From positions 1 to 64,000 of the forward strand of contig VGZC01000002.1 of the NCBI GenBank assembly GCA_016872725.1: 64,000 nucleotides of DNA, in the 5' to 3' direction. Of the stretch, positions 25,712-35,503 are shown one piece after another (positions within the stretch are counted from its first letter, which is position 1; each line of letters begins with the position of its first letter). Origin of the DNA: Planctomycetota bacterium (GTDB taxonomy: Bacteria; Planctomycetota; Planctomycetia; Pirellulales; Pirellulaceae). Below the pieces are notes generated by a model, which saw only the letters and a list, made by a program, of their open reading frames with translations, searched no databases and was not told the DNA's origin. The position numbers and the translations under genes were made by a program.

Positions 25712-26587
25712 ATGCGACTCATCCCGTTGGCCCTCGTTGCGTGTTCCTTGGTCTCGACAGGTTTCCGGCCCGGATCGCCGTCCGCGTCGGGCGCCGACAG
25801 CGTTCAGTATCCGCTCGCGGTCGCCGTTTCGCCCCAGGGCGACGTCTTTCTCGCCGATCGCAACCTACCCGGCATCTGGAGACTGAGGGACGGGGTGCCG
25901 GAGATCTTCTTTCGCGGCGACAAGAAGTTCCGAACGCCGCTCAACGCCGTCCGCTGCCTGGCCGTTGAACTCGACGGATCGGTGCTTGCCGGCGACAGTG
26001 CCACGCGTCAAGTGTACCGACTCAAGGCCGACGGCCCTCCCGTTCCCCTCGCGCTGCCCGTCGACGGACCGTCGGGTTTGGGACCGCTTGGCATTCCGAT
26101 GGGGATCGCGATCAACAGCAAGCGCGAGATTTTCGTTTCGGATCTCGAATTCCATTGCGTTTGGATGATCCCGCCCGAGGGTGGACCGCCTCGAAAATTC
26201 GCCGAGTTCCAGGCTCCGATCGGTTTGGCGTGCGGAAAGGATGACACGCTCTTGGCCGTGTCGCGCGTCGAAGGCCCCGTGCGACGGATTCGCGGGGACG
26301 GACAGGTCGAGACGGTCGTGGAAGGCCGTCCATTCGAGTTCCCTCACAACCTCGCGATCGACGACGACGGCGCGATCTACGTCGTCGACGGGTACAAGAA
26401 GGCCGTCTGGCGCATCGCGGCGGGCAAGCCGCCCGAGGTGTGGTTCACGCACGATCGGTTCGTCAATCCGGTCGATATCAAGCGATGGGGTGACGCGTGG
26501 GCCGTGATCGATCCCCGGGCCAAAGCCCTCTTCCGCGTCGGAGCCGATCGATCGGTCGAAATCACCGACCTCGCCAAACGACCTTGA
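25712..26587 (+). CDS. Exported NHL/SMP-30-like beta-propeller protein
   Basis: A 291-residue protein with an N-terminal signal peptide (about 1-29, LIPLALVACSLVSTGFRPG). The rest is made of repeats of the type GDVFLADRNLPGIWRL, GSVLAGDSATRQVYRL, REIFVSDLEFHCVWMI and GAIYVVDGYKKAVWRI, at roughly 45-residue spacing, as in NHL and SMP-30 propellers. No catalytic residues can be assigned. It probably acts outside the cytoplasm as a binding module or gluconolactonase-like enzyme. A good promoter precedes it. Confidence 0.75.
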   Translation: MRLIPLALVACSLVSTGFRPGSPSASGADSVQYPLAVAVSPQGDVFLADRNLPGIWRLRDGVPEIFFRGDKKFRTPLNAVRCLAVELDGSVLAGDSATRQVYRLKADGPPVPLALPVDGPSGLGPLGIPMGIAINSKREIFVSDLEFHCVWMIPPEGGPPRKFAEFQAPIGLACGKDDTLLAVSRVEGPVRRIRGDGQVETVVEGRPFEFPHNLAIDDDGAIYVVDGYKKAVWRIAAGKPPEVWFTHDRFVNPVDIKRWGDAWAVIDPRAKALFRVGADRSVEITDLAKRP

Positions 26588-26611
26588 CTCTGTACGCCCG
26601 TATATTATAGT
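26584..26611 (+). promoter_or_regulatory. lexA promoter
   Basis: TTGACT (26584-26589, overlapping the upstream stop codon) and TATAGT (26606-26611) are 16 bases apart, inside an AT-rich island unusual for this GC-rich DNA. lexA starts at 26733. I could not identify a LexA operator with confidence. Confidence 0.5.
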
Positions 26612-26732
26612 GAACGCCCGGTGACATCCGCTTGACACGCGGCGCGGACCCCGACGGACGGGCCCGCCGCGCCATGAGGCCGGCGGCGTGAGGCACCGGT
26701 CGTGCGGAACGGGCATTCGAAGGGGGTCGACT

Positions 26733-27335
26733 ATGGGCCTGGATCAATTGACCGAGCGACAACACGCGGTCTTCGCATTCATTCGGGACAAGATCCAGAA
26801 TCGCGGATATGGCCCCACGGTACGTGAGATCGGCGAAGCGTTCGGGATCCAATCCCCCAACGGCGTCATGTGCCACCTCCGCGCACTCGAAAAGAAAGGA
26901 CTCATCCATCGGAGCCCCAACAAGTCCCGCGCGATCGAGCTCACCCGCGAGGCGATTGACGCCGAGCGGGGCCTCCCGATGGTCGGCGTGGTCGCGGCGG
27001 GCTCCACGACACTCGCCTTCGAACAAGCGGAGCGGATCGACTTCGACGAACTCTTCGCGCGGCCCGATCTGTTCGTGCTTCGGGTGAGCGGCGAGTCGAT
27101 GATCGAGGCGCAGATCGCGGACGGCGACTACGTCGTCGTCCGGAAACAGGACACGGCGAGGCCAGGCCAGATCGTCGTCGCGCAAACGGGCGAGGGCGAA
27201 GCGACGCTGAAATATTGGTTTCCCGAAACCAATCGGATTCGGTTGCAACCGGCCAACGCGTCGATGGCGCCGATCTATGTGCGGAACGCCGCCGTCCTGG
27301 GCGTCGTCGTCGGCTTGGTTCGCGATCTGAAATGA
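26733..27335 (+). CDS. lexA: LexA repressor
   Basis: A 200-residue SOS repressor. The N-terminal winged helix (LTERQHAVFAFIRDKI, PTVREIGEAFGI, SPNGVMCHLRALEKKG) binds operators. The C-terminal S24 domain has the self-cleavage bond A89-G90, Ser122 (GESMIEAQI) and Lys160 (EATLKYWF). RecA-stimulated cleavage would relieve repression of DNA-repair genes. AGGGGG precedes the ATG at 26733. The gene is monocistronic between a propeller protein and a convergent regulator. Confidence 0.95.
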   Translation: MGLDQLTERQHAVFAFIRDKIQNRGYGPTVREIGEAFGIQSPNGVMCHLRALEKKGLIHRSPNKSRAIELTREAIDAERGLPMVGVVAAGSTTLAFEQAERIDFDELFARPDLFVLRVSGESMIEAQIADGDYVVVRKQDTARPGQIVVAQTGEGEATLKYWFPETNRIRLQPANASMAPIYVRNAAVLGVVVGLVRDLK

Positions 27336-27439
27336 AGCCGACGCGACGGGCCGCCCTATGCCGAGATCGCATCGGCTGCCGTCACATTCCCGTCTCGAAC
27401 AAGACCCATCCGCGCCGGCCTCCCCATGCCGACTTCGCC

Positions 27440-28834
27440 CTATGCCGACTTATCGAGTGTTCCGATCTGGTTGAGCCGGTTATAGAGCGTCTTGAGGCTG
27501 ATGCCGAGCTCTTCGGCGGCGGCGGGCTTGTTGCCGTTATGCCGTTCGATCGCCTCGTGAATCGCCTGAAGCTCCAGGTCGCGGAGCGTGGTCGGCCCGA
27601 TCGACCTGAGCCGGAGGCGGAGCCGGTTGCTGCCGAAATTCCCCGGCAGATGCTCGGGCGTGATCGGCGGCCCATCGCACAGGATGGTCGCATGCTCGAT
27701 CACGTTCGCCAATTCCCTCACGTTGCCGGGCCATACGTGGGACTGCAGGAGTTCGATCGCCTCGTCGGTGAAGAGCCGATCATCGCCGCGCGCGGCGGGC
27801 CGAAAGCGCCGGACCAGGTGTTTGGCGAGTTCGGGGATGTCGTCGATCCGGGATCGGAGGGGCGGCAACCAGATTTCGAACGTATTGACGCGGAATATGA
27901 GGTCCTCGCGGAAGTCGCCTTCCTCGACCATCTCCTGCAGATTGCGGTGCGTGGCGCAAACGACGCGCACGTCGACCTGAAACGACGCGTTATCGCCGAC
28001 GCGGCGGATTTCGCCGCTTTCCAGGACGCGGAGCAGTTTCGCCTGCAGGCCCCGCGGAAGCTCGCCGATCTCGTCGAGAAAAAGGGTGCCGCCGTCCGCG
28101 ACCTCGAACAGGCCGACTCGATGTTCGTCGGCTCCCGTGAACGCGCCCTTGCGGTGCCCGAACAACTCGCTTTCGATGAGCGTCTCGGGGAGGGCTCCGG
28201 CGTTCACCGCGACGAATGGTCCGTCGCAACGCGGGCTCTGTTCGTGGAGCGAGCGGGCGACTAGTTCCTTTCCGGTGCCCGTTTCGCCGCGGATGAGCAC
28301 GGTGGAACCGGTGGGAGCGACCTTGGCGATCCGTTCCCGGACGTGTTCCATGGCCGGGCTGGACCCGACGAGTTGCGTCTTGCCTTCGACGCGTTCGAGC
28401 TGGCGTTTGACGGCGTGGTATTTCTTGGCGAACGCCCGTTTTTCCGCGACGCGTTCGAGGAGCGATTTGATTTCGATCAGCCGGCAAGGTTTCGTGAGAT
28501 AGTCGAACGCGCCGTGCCTCAGGGCGGCGACGGCCGTATCGAGCGATGACTTGCCGGTGAGCACGACCGCGTCGGTGTCGGGACTGACCTCCCGCGCCCG
28601 CGCGATCAGTTCGATGCCCGACATGCCGGGCATGTCGAGATCGGCGATCAGGCAATCGTACGCGTTGATTTCGAGCGCGGCCGACGCGGTCAGGCCATCG
28701 GGGCAGACGGTCACCTCGTGCCCCATGCGAGGCAACTCGTGGCTCATCAGTTCCTGCAACGAGCCTTCATCGTCGGCGAACAGGATTTTCAGCCGGCTAC
28801 GCGGCTTGCAGTCGTCTTTCGGATTTCGCTTCAT
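27440..28834 (-). CDS. NtrC-family sigma-54 response regulator
   Basis: A 464-residue regulator: receiver domain (about 15-130) with acidic pocket ADDE and phosphoacceptor D65 (ADLDMPGMSG); AAA+ domain (about 155-390) with GETGTGKE, the sigma-54 contact loop GAFTGA and GTLFLDEIGEL; C-terminal Fis-type helix-turn-helix (NKPAAAEELGISLKTLYNRL). It should activate sigma-54 promoters when phosphorylated by the kinase encoded just upstream, whose gene it overlaps by 38 bp. Targets are not evident from the window. Confidence 0.93.
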   Translation of the reverse strand: MKRNPKDDCKPRSRLKILFADDEGSLQELMSHELPRMGHEVTVCPDGLTASAALEINAYDCLIADLDMPGMSGIELIARAREVSPDTDAVVLTGKSSLDTAVAALRHGAFDYLTKPCRLIEIKSLLERVAEKRAFAKKYHAVKRQLERVEGKTQLVGSSPAMEHVRERIAKVAPTGSTVLIRGETGTGKELVARSLHEQSPRCDGPFVAVNAGALPETLIESELFGHRKGAFTGADEHRVGLFEVADGGTLFLDEIGELPRGLQAKLLRVLESGEIRRVGDNASFQVDVRVVCATHRNLQEMVEEGDFREDLIFRVNTFEIWLPPLRSRIDDIPELAKHLVRRFRPAARGDDRLFTDEAIELLQSHVWPGNVRELANVIEHATILCDGPPITPEHLPGNFGSNRLRLRLRSIGPTTLRDLELQAIHEAIERHNGNKPAAAEELGISLKTLYNRLNQIGTLDKSA

Positions 28835-30386
28835 ACTGCACCAAGGGAAGACTGACCTGGAATTCCGATCCATGACCGGGGCCGTCGCTTCGCGCCGAGA
28901 TGGCGCCGCCGTGGTCCTGGATGATACGGTAGGTGATCGACAGTCCGAGTCCGGTGCCCTGCCCATCGCGCCGACGCGTGAAGAACGGCTCGAACAGGTG
29001 CTGTTTGACCTCGTCGGTCATGCCGCACCCGTGGTCCCGCACCATGAGGACCGCTTGGTCCCCTCGACGTTGGACCCGCACCTCGACACGCCCGCCCGCG
29101 TCGACGCTATCGAGCGCGTTGGTGAGCAGATTGAGCACGACCTGTTTCATTTCCTGGGCATTGACCGATGCGACGACCGACGCCTCGCAATCCCGCTCGA
29201 TCGTCTTGTTCTTGTTGCCGCCCACGTGCTGGACGATGTCGACGACCGCCTCGACGATGTCCCGGAGATCGACCGGCCGCCGTTCGGAGTGGCCGAGGCG
29301 CGAGAAGTCGAGCAGACCCTCGGTGATTTCCTTGCATCGGAACGCCTCGTCCTGAATCCGCCGCACGTACTGAAGGGCCACGCGTCCCGATTCGGAACCG
29401 GCCGTCTCGTCGTCGAGCAGTTCGTCGAGTCGCGATTCAAGACCTTCGGCCGACCAGGCGATCGACGCCAGCGGATTGTTGATCTCGTGCGCGACGCCGG
29501 CCGCGAGGAATCCGACGCTGGCGAGTTGTTCGCCGCGCACAACCTCCTTGGTCCGCTCGCGAACCTGCCGATTCAGGTCGTCGCGAATCTGAACGAACCG
29601 ATCGGTCATCGCGTTCAAAGCGTGCGCCAATTCGGCCATCTCGTCGCGCGTGCTCGCGGGTATCCGATAGGCGAAATCGCCGGAGGCGACCCGGCGCGAT
29701 CCGTTGATCAGGACCTTCAGCGGCCGAAAAACCCACGCGTGGAATGCATGGACGAGCAGCGCGAGGAGGACGACGCCGGCGATCGAGCTCCCCCATGCCA
29801 GCACGATGAACGTCCGGTACTCGATCCGCACGACGCTCTGCAGGTCCCGCATCCGCGAATACATCTCGGCGAGCAGTTTCGTTGTTGACTCGTGGATCCG
29901 CTCGACCTCGGGCGCGAGGCCTTCGAGGTGCGCCTGGCGGCGAAGATGCCATTCGGCACTCGAGTCGGCGATCGAGATCCGGTCGAGCGATTCGGCGATC
30001 CCCGTCAACATGTCCGCCTCGTGCGCCCGGTCCCCGATCGGACCTCCGAAGTCGTCGACCGCCCTCGCAAGCTCCTGGTAGGCGCGCAGCGAACCGATCG
30101 CTTCGTTGAGATGGAATCGGAATTCGAGTGGAAGCGACTCCGAACCGACGACGCCGGGCAGGTACGGCAGGATCAGGCCTTGGGATACGACGAACCGCAT
30201 GCCCTCGATATGGTGGGCCAATTCGCCGATCTTGGGGAGTTCCGCCGCGCGATGGCTGATGCTCCGCGCCAACTGCCGGTATTGATACCCTCCCCAGAAA
30301 CCGCTGATCGACAGAAGGGCCACGATCGCCAGGAGCAACAGCGTGCCGATACACAGTTTGTAACGGATCGGCCAATGGTCCAACAT
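28797..30386 (-). CDS. Membrane sensor histidine kinase
   Basis: A 529-residue kinase. Two membrane helices (about 8-28 and 190-212) enclose an extracytoplasmic sensor of about 160 residues. HAMP (FRPLKVLINGSRRVASGDF) and a coiled coil follow, then the H-box GVAHEINNPLASIAW with its phospho-His, the N-box LLTNALDS, and ATP-binding motifs MVRDHGCGM and GQGTGLGLS. It ends inside the start of the regulator gene, so the pair is translated as a unit. The ATG at 30386 directly precedes the first helix. The signal sensed is unknown. Confidence 0.92.
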   Translation of the reverse strand: MLDHWPIRYKLCIGTLLLLAIVALLSISGFWGGYQYRQLARSISHRAAELPKIGELAHHIEGMRFVVSQGLILPYLPGVVGSESLPLEFRFHLNEAIGSLRAYQELARAVDDFGGPIGDRAHEADMLTGIAESLDRISIADSSAEWHLRRQAHLEGLAPEVERIHESTTKLLAEMYSRMRDLQSVVRIEYRTFIVLAWGSSIAGVVLLALLVHAFHAWVFRPLKVLINGSRRVASGDFAYRIPASTRDEMAELAHALNAMTDRFVQIRDDLNRQVRERTKEVVRGEQLASVGFLAAGVAHEINNPLASIAWSAEGLESRLDELLDDETAGSESGRVALQYVRRIQDEAFRCKEITEGLLDFSRLGHSERRPVDLRDIVEAVVDIVQHVGGNKNKTIERDCEASVVASVNAQEMKQVVLNLLTNALDSVDAGGRVEVRVQRRGDQAVLMVRDHGCGMTDEVKQHLFEPFFTRRRDGQGTGLGLSITYRIIQDHGGAISARSDGPGHGSEFQVSLPLVQYEAKSERRLQAA

Positions 30387-30631
30387 GAGCGACCTCCTGT
30401 CGCGACGTCCGGAATCCTCCCGATTCCGGCTCCCTCCAGGGCGACGGGCGGCAGTGTAGCCCGGTTGGCCCGGTCGGGACAAGAGCGATCCGTGTTCCCT
30501 GTTTTGGGAAAACGTGTTAGATTCCCGCCCTCGAACGGGAAGGATGGGAGGCGCCCGGTGACGCGAGATCCCGGTGACGTTGCGAGCGTCGACCGTTTCC
30601 GCCCGCGTCCCGCATGCACACGGTACCCGCA

Positions 30632-31819
30632 ATGATCCGGATCACGCGATACGTCGTGAGCGAGCTCATGAAGGTTTTTGTGGCGACGCTGTTCGCCATG
30701 ACGGCGTTCGTGATCCTGGCGGTGGTGGGCGCCGAGGCGGTCCGGGAGGGGTTGGGCGTCGAGGCCGTCGCGCGACTCCTGCCCTATTCACTGCCGATGG
30801 CCCTTCGGTTCACCGTGCCGGGGACCATCCTGTTCGCGTGTTGCAGCGTTTTTGGTCGGATGTCCGCGTCGAACGAGATCGTCGCCATCAAATCGCTCGG
30901 CGTTTCCCCGATGGCCGTCATCCGCCCCGCCCTCATACTCGCCATCATCGTGAGCTGCCTTGCCGTGTGGGTCAATGACGTGGCCGTCTCGTGGGGAACG
31001 GCGGGCGTCCATCGCGTGATCCTCCAATCGATCGAACAGATCGTCTATGGGCGGCTGCGAACGCAGCGGTCCTACAGCAACCAGCGCGGCTTGGCGATTC
31101 AAGTGAAGGACGTCGACGGGGACCGTCTGATCCGTCCGACGCTCTCGTATCAACCCAACGACGGATCGCGGCCGGTCAGCATCACGGCCGACGAAGCGCA
31201 AATGAAGCTCAACGCCGACAACTCGGCGCTCGTCGTCGTCTTCGACAACATGCGGATCGACGGGGACAAGCTGCGGGGCGACATGCCGGGCCGGTTCGAA
31301 TACGAGATCCCCCTATCGATCGCCGCCCGGAAGGGTCGGGATATGGCCAGTCCGTCGGACATTCCGATGAGCGACCTGCGCCGCACGGTCGAGGAAACTC
31401 GGCGCGACATCGACGACCGCACCACGCGGCTCGCCGTCGACGCCGCCTACCAGATGGCGTCCGGGAATTTCGATCGGCTCCGCGCGCCGCACTGGCGACC
31501 GGAGTACCAGGCGATCGAGAACCAGCACGGCCGTCTGAATCGGCTCCACATGGAGCCGTGGCGTCGATGGGCGGCGGGCTTCAGTTGCCTGTTCTTCGCC
31601 ATGGTGGGCGTTCCTCTCGCCATCCTGCTGCGAAACGCCGATTTCTGGACCAGTTTCGGAGCCTGCTTCCTGCCGATCCTCATCCTGTACTACCCGCTCT
31701 TCATGGCGGGGATGGACCGCGCGAAGGCGGGCGCCGTTCCTCCGTTCGCCGTCTGGGCGGGCAACATCGTCCTCTTGGTCGTCGGGACGTTCCTTCTGAG
31801 GCGCGTCCTTCGCCACTGA
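30632..31819 (+). CDS. LptF/LptG-family permease
   Basis: A 395-residue YjgP/YjgQ (LptF/G) protein: N-terminal amphipathic and membrane helices (about 10-120, including RYVVSELMKVF and SNEIVAIKSLGVS), a periplasmic beta-jellyroll (about 120-260), and a C-terminal set of three helices (RRWAAGFSCLFFAMVGVPLAILLR onward). LptF/G with LptB extracts LPS from the inner membrane, which points to a double-membrane cell. Only one of the usual pair is present here. It is divergent from the histidine kinase gene. Confidence 0.88.
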   Translation: MIRITRYVVSELMKVFVATLFAMTAFVILAVVGAEAVREGLGVEAVARLLPYSLPMALRFTVPGTILFACCSVFGRMSASNEIVAIKSLGVSPMAVIRPALILAIIVSCLAVWVNDVAVSWGTAGVHRVILQSIEQIVYGRLRTQRSYSNQRGLAIQVKDVDGDRLIRPTLSYQPNDGSRPVSITADEAQMKLNADNSALVVVFDNMRIDGDKLRGDMPGRFEYEIPLSIAARKGRDMASPSDIPMSDLRRTVEETRRDIDDRTTRLAVDAAYQMASGNFDRLRAPHWRPEYQAIENQHGRLNRLHMEPWRRWAAGFSCLFFAMVGVPLAILLRNADFWTSFGACFLPILILYYPLFMAGMDRAKAGAVPPFAVWAGNIVLLVVGTFLLRRVLRH

Positions 31820-31950
31820 GGCGCGGAACGGAAGCCGACGGTTCCGCTCGGAGTCGGAACGCGCGCACGGAGCCGCCGCGCGATGCGGACGAGGCACGGA
31901 CGGGGCTTGCCCCCATGCCCGGATCGCGGCCCGCCGCCGGTTGCCGCATC

Positions 31951-33258
31951 TCATGCGCGCCGCGCATGCTGGATCCGAAGACGCTCGGAAAGCTCCCGCG
32001 CCAGTTGATAGTGGAGATCGAGCGATTCGCGCAGAGCCCTTTTTCGCGATGCCGATTCGGCGGCGACGAGCATTTCGTCGAGCGACTCGATGTCGCCTTC
32101 CCACCCGTTGACTCGGGCCGCTTCACGGACCTGCGCCAGGGCGATCGTCAGCATGCGGGCCGTCTCGGCGGCCGTCTTCACGTGGACCGTGACGTAAGGC
32201 CCCTTCCCCGCGCGGATGCCGTCCCCCCGCACGCGTTCCGAGGTTCGGTATCGGCGGAAGAAGCCGGCAACCGCCGTTCCGAGGGCCGCGATGGCGACCG
32301 CGAGCGCGGCGAGGTTCTGGTCGACGATGAGGAGGACGGCCGAGGCAAGTGCCAACACGCTCGCCATCAGCCATGCGACTGGCAAGCGACCGGGTTGGGT
32401 CCCCAGGGGCCGCCCCTCCGGCTTTCCCCTGGCGGTCGGCGAGCCTCCGGCGTCTCGACCGGTTTCGTTCGCCTTAGGCCAGTCCGCCTGAACCCGCGCC
32501 ACGACGATCGACGTGTTGTCCGGACCGCCTCGCATGTTCGCGAGGTCGAGCAACAACTGGACGGCCGAAGCGGGCGGATAGTGGGCGAGGACCGCCGCGA
32601 TTTCCTCATCGGTGACCCGCGCCACCAAACCGTCCGTGCAAAGCATGTACAGATCGCCCGCCTCGATCGGCAAGGGGCCTTCGATATCCGGATCGACTTC
32701 GGGGTAGGGTCCGATGGAACGCGTGATCACGTTCTTGGGAATCGCGTTCGTGCGTTCCTGTTCCTTCGTGAGCCCGCCGAGGCGCCGCAAATCCCAAAGC
32801 AGGCTGTGGTCGCACGTCCACTGTTCGCACGTTCCGCCCCGCAGGCGATAGATCCGGCTGTCCCCGATATGGCCGATGACCGCTCCGATCGGCGCGAACA
32901 CTAGCACGCTCGCCGTCGTGCCCATGTTGTTGAATTCGAGATTGGCCTGGCCGCGCCGATGGACTTCGGCGTTCGTTTCGCGCATGGAACGGGTGATCGC
33001 GTCGGCCGCCGGCAGCGCGGCGTACTTGTAGAACAAGTGCGGGATGTTTTCCACGGCGAGCCGGCTCGCCAACTCACCGGCCGCGTGCGCGCCCATCCCG
33101 TCCGCCACCATCAGCACATGGCCGCCTTGCCTCCATGCGTCCCGGTCGGAAGCGAGATTCACGGCGATCGAATCCTGATTGGACTCGCGCCGCATCCCGA
33201 CGTCCGTGACCGAGGCGTACTCGATGCGGTTTTCCCAGACGCCCTTCTTGACTGCCAT
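31951..33258 (-). CDS. PP2C-type protein phosphatase with membrane tail
   Basis: A 435-residue protein. Residues ~10-255 are a PP2C Ser/Thr phosphatase with metal-ligand motifs ESNQDS, VADGMGAHAAGE, GHIGDSRIYR, CTDGL and GGPDNTSIVV. A linker leads to two hydrophobic segments (about 290-335), then a cytoplasmic helical region (about 350-435) of unknown function. It would reverse Hanks-type kinase phosphorylation. A TAGAAT box lies 48 bases before the ATG on the minus strand. Confidence 0.93.
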   Translation of the reverse strand: MAVKKGVWENRIEYASVTDVGMRRESNQDSIAVNLASDRDAWRQGGHVLMVADGMGAHAAGELASRLAVENIPHLFYKYAALPAADAITRSMRETNAEVHRRGQANLEFNNMGTTASVLVFAPIGAVIGHIGDSRIYRLRGGTCEQWTCDHSLLWDLRRLGGLTKEQERTNAIPKNVITRSIGPYPEVDPDIEGPLPIEAGDLYMLCTDGLVARVTDEEIAAVLAHYPPASAVQLLLDLANMRGGPDNTSIVVARVQADWPKANETGRDAGGSPTARGKPEGRPLGTQPGRLPVAWLMASVLALASAVLLIVDQNLAALAVAIAALGTAVAGFFRRYRTSERVRGDGIRAGKGPYVTVHVKTAAETARMLTIALAQVREAARVNGWEGDIESLDEMLVAAESASRKRALRESLDLHYQLARELSERLRIQHARRA

Positions 33259-33305
33259 GGGCTTCGACTACCGGCGACCTCCCGCGGAATCTCGACGCGA
33301 TTCTC

Positions 33306-33311
33306 ATTCTA
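33306..33311 (-). promoter_or_regulatory. TAGAAT -10 box upstream of the PP2C gene
   Basis: A minus-strand TAGAAT would place the transcript start about 40 bases before the PP2C ATG at 33258. No clear -35 element is visible. Confidence 0.35.
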
Positions 33312-33517
33312 GCCCACGGGATTCCCGGACCGATAGCCCGGGGGGCGCATGTCGCGAGTCGCGCATTGATCTCGGCCTTGTTGGAATCGAGCCCTGTGGC
33401 GTGAGCTCCAGCTTGCGGTCCCGAAGATCGTTCGGGTGACGGGCGTGTAACCGGCGTTCCGCAGGCCCGGCGGCGGGAGGCTGGGGGTCGCCCTCTTGCA
33501 GGGCCATCGGTGATTAG

Positions 33518-34042
33518 GGCGAATCGACCACGACGGAGATCCTGGACATCGTGCACGTCTCGGGCTACGTCTGGGAGGCTTCCAACCTCTTGTGCGACAC
33601 CCAGACTGAACGGGAAGCGTTCACCCGGGCGCGATTGCTCGCGATTCTCCGGGGTGGAGCCAACTCGGTCATCCGGGGCCTGCGACGCGTATCCACCGTC
33701 CGGAAACGACGCGGCGAGCGTCGCAAGAGGATTTCCACGATCGCCAAATACCTTGAGGCTCACGCGGCACGGATGCGTTACGACGAATACCTCGCCGCGG
33801 GATTCCCGATCGCCACGGGCGTCATCGAAGGCGCTTGCCGCCATTGGGTCAAGGACCGGATGGAGCGTAGCGGCATGCGTTGGAACCTGGCCGGCGCCAA
33901 AGCGATGCTCAACGTTCGCGCCATCCACGAATCGGACTGCTGGAAAACCTCCCAAGAGCATCGACGCGAGGACAAATCGAAACGGTACCATCCCCACCGG
34001 GGGCCGCTGGCCGACTATCAGCCACTCGCCCTGGCCATCTAG
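33518..34042 (+). pseudogene. ISKra4-like transposase, C-terminal remnant
   Basis: An open frame of about 174 codons with no proper start. It encodes the C-terminal part of an ISKra4-type transposase: EILDIVHVSGYVWEASNLL, RYDEYLAAGFPIATGVIEGACRHWVKDRMERSGMRW in conserved order, then a basic end. Full-length members are more than twice as long, and the catalytic N-terminal region is missing; a stop codon ends the frame at 33515-33517. It is a degraded insertion-sequence fragment. Confidence 0.75.
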
Positions 34043-34870
34043 GCGTGCCGAACTCCGGTTACACCCCTGCTGGACGACGAACTGCTGCCCGAGCAATTCA
34101 TGATCCGACTTCCAGGTCCATCCGATCCGCCCCTGAATTCACGAAGGATGTCGGAGGAGAGTCCCTGGCATGACAACATCGCCATTCCCACTCCCCTTCT
34201 TCATTCGAGTGATTCGTGTCATTCGTGGTTGGTTCCTATGCGCCCCGCCGGACGCAAGTCAACCACGAATTACACGAATTACACGAATTACACGAATCCG
34301 ACGAAGAGAGAGGAGGCCGGGACGGAAGTGTCGTCGGGATCCGAGTTCCCGGTAGCTGTCCAATCTACAAGAACGGGCGTTGGTGGAAATCGACGGGTCG
34401 GTTATCAAGTGGGGCATGGATGAGAAGGCACTGGACAATCTGCGGGAGGAGATTCGGCAAGGTCGGCTTGACGCCGAGCACCTTCTGTCGGTGATTGGTT
34501 CATTGAATCGGCGGCTCTTGGCGGCCCTGCGACGGATCGAGGATCGTCCTATTCGGCGCGCCGCTCACGGCCGGCCGTCGTCCATGCTGCCTCTTGGCGT
34601 GGGAAGTCCTGCAATTGCTGCTGCGGCGCGCATCGGCGGCGGTCACGATCCCGGACCCATGGGACGGCGCGTGGGCGGCACGAGACCCGCCTTGCCGTCG
34701 TTGACCTCCGCCGTTGAGATCCCGAGGATCGGGCGGGCGTGCCGATGGAGTGGGCGTTGCGGCAGTAGCTGTCCCAGCGGGAGCCGAAAAGACAATGGTC
34801 TGGCGGTGATTCCTGATCGTCCCTATACTCCGCACCCCGCGTGTCCGCTACCCGATGCACGTCTCGAATC
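34043..34870. other. 828-bp region of repeat and insertion-sequence debris
   Basis: It contains the CACGAATTA inverted/tandem repeat at 34203-34297 and a short frame from about 34413 (MDEKALDNLREEIRQGRLD and LLAALRRIED) that vaguely resembles the N-terminus of a transposase. That frame then runs into sequence without recognisable features. No intact gene is supported. The region separates the transposase remnant from the PEGA lipoprotein gene. Confidence 0.4.
34203..34297. repeat. Inverted repeat built of 9-bp CACGAATTA units
   Basis: The right arm (34260-34297) has three and a half tandem CACGAATTA units. The left arm (34203-34231) is its diverged inverse (ATTCGAGTG, ATTCGTGTC, ATTCGTGG). 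About 28 bases separate the arms, so a long hairpin can form. Confidence 0.8.
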
Positions 34871-35494
34871 ATGCGAAATGCCCCTTTCCCTGGTCGTCCT
34901 TTCCAACCACGATCGCCCGTACCGCGGGGGGGTCGGTGGTTTTTCGTCGCCATCGTGCTGCTCGGGGCGGCGACAGGATGCGTACGTCGCCGCATGACGA
35001 TCCGTAGCGATCCCCCCGGCGCGATGATCGCCGTCGATCAGCGCGAACTGGGGACCACTCCCCTTTCGGTTCCGTTCACCTACTACGGCACGCGGAATTT
35101 CGTCGTGACGAAGGACGACCACGAAACGGTGATGGCGAGCCGCACATTCCGGCCGCCTTGGTACGAATACCCCCCGCTCGATTTCATCGCCGAGAATCTA
35201 TGGCCGTTTGAGATTCGCGACGAGCGGCTCATCGAATTCCAGCTCACCCCTAAGGCGAACGTCGCTCCCGAGCCGTTGATTGGCCGAGCCCAGGACCTTC
35301 GAGCGGGCTCGCGGAGCGGGCTCGTCACACCCCTGCCCTCGGTCGCCGTACCCGGCGACGCTCCAGGACCGGCCAACGCGTCGGTCCCCCTTTCCCGCCC
35401 ATTCCCGCCGTCGCCCTTGCCCTCGGTCACGCCACGCGGTTCGGCCGAAACGCGCGGACCGATTCGCCCCCCTGGACCGCCGACAGGCCCCTAG
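34871..35494 (+). CDS. PEGA-domain lipoprotein
   Basis: A 207-residue protein. The signal peptide ends in a lipobox (LLGAATGC, Cys at about 37). Residues ~40-90 match a PEGA domain: RMTIRSDPPGAMIAVDQRELGTTPLSVPFTYYGTRNF (shown in parts). PEGA domains are beta modules tied to surface-layer or carbohydrate binding. A Pro/Ser-rich low-complexity tail of about 80 residues follows. It converges on the mla genes with nine bases between the stops. The ATG at 34871 fits the signal peptide best. Confidence 0.8.
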   Translation: MRNAPFPGRPFQPRSPVPRGGRWFFVAIVLLGAATGCVRRRMTIRSDPPGAMIAVDQRELGTTPLSVPFTYYGTRNFVVTKDDHETVMASRTFRPPWYEYPPLDFIAENLWPFEIRDERLIEFQLTPKANVAPEPLIGRAQDLRAGSRSGLVTPLPSVAVPGDAPGPANASVPLSRPFPPSPLPSVTPRGSAETRGPIRPPGPPTGP

Positions 35495-35503
35495 CGGGGA
35501 CCC

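Noticed and set aside
27215-28264. Plus-strand frame of 349 codons
   Set aside because: It overlaps lexA out of frame and runs antisense to the NtrC-type regulator; no domain is visible.
34380-34997. 205-codon frame starting before MDEKALDNLREEIRQG
   Set aside because: Only the first ~40 codons look protein-like; the rest is low complexity and overlaps the PEGA lipoprotein start, so I list it only as debris.
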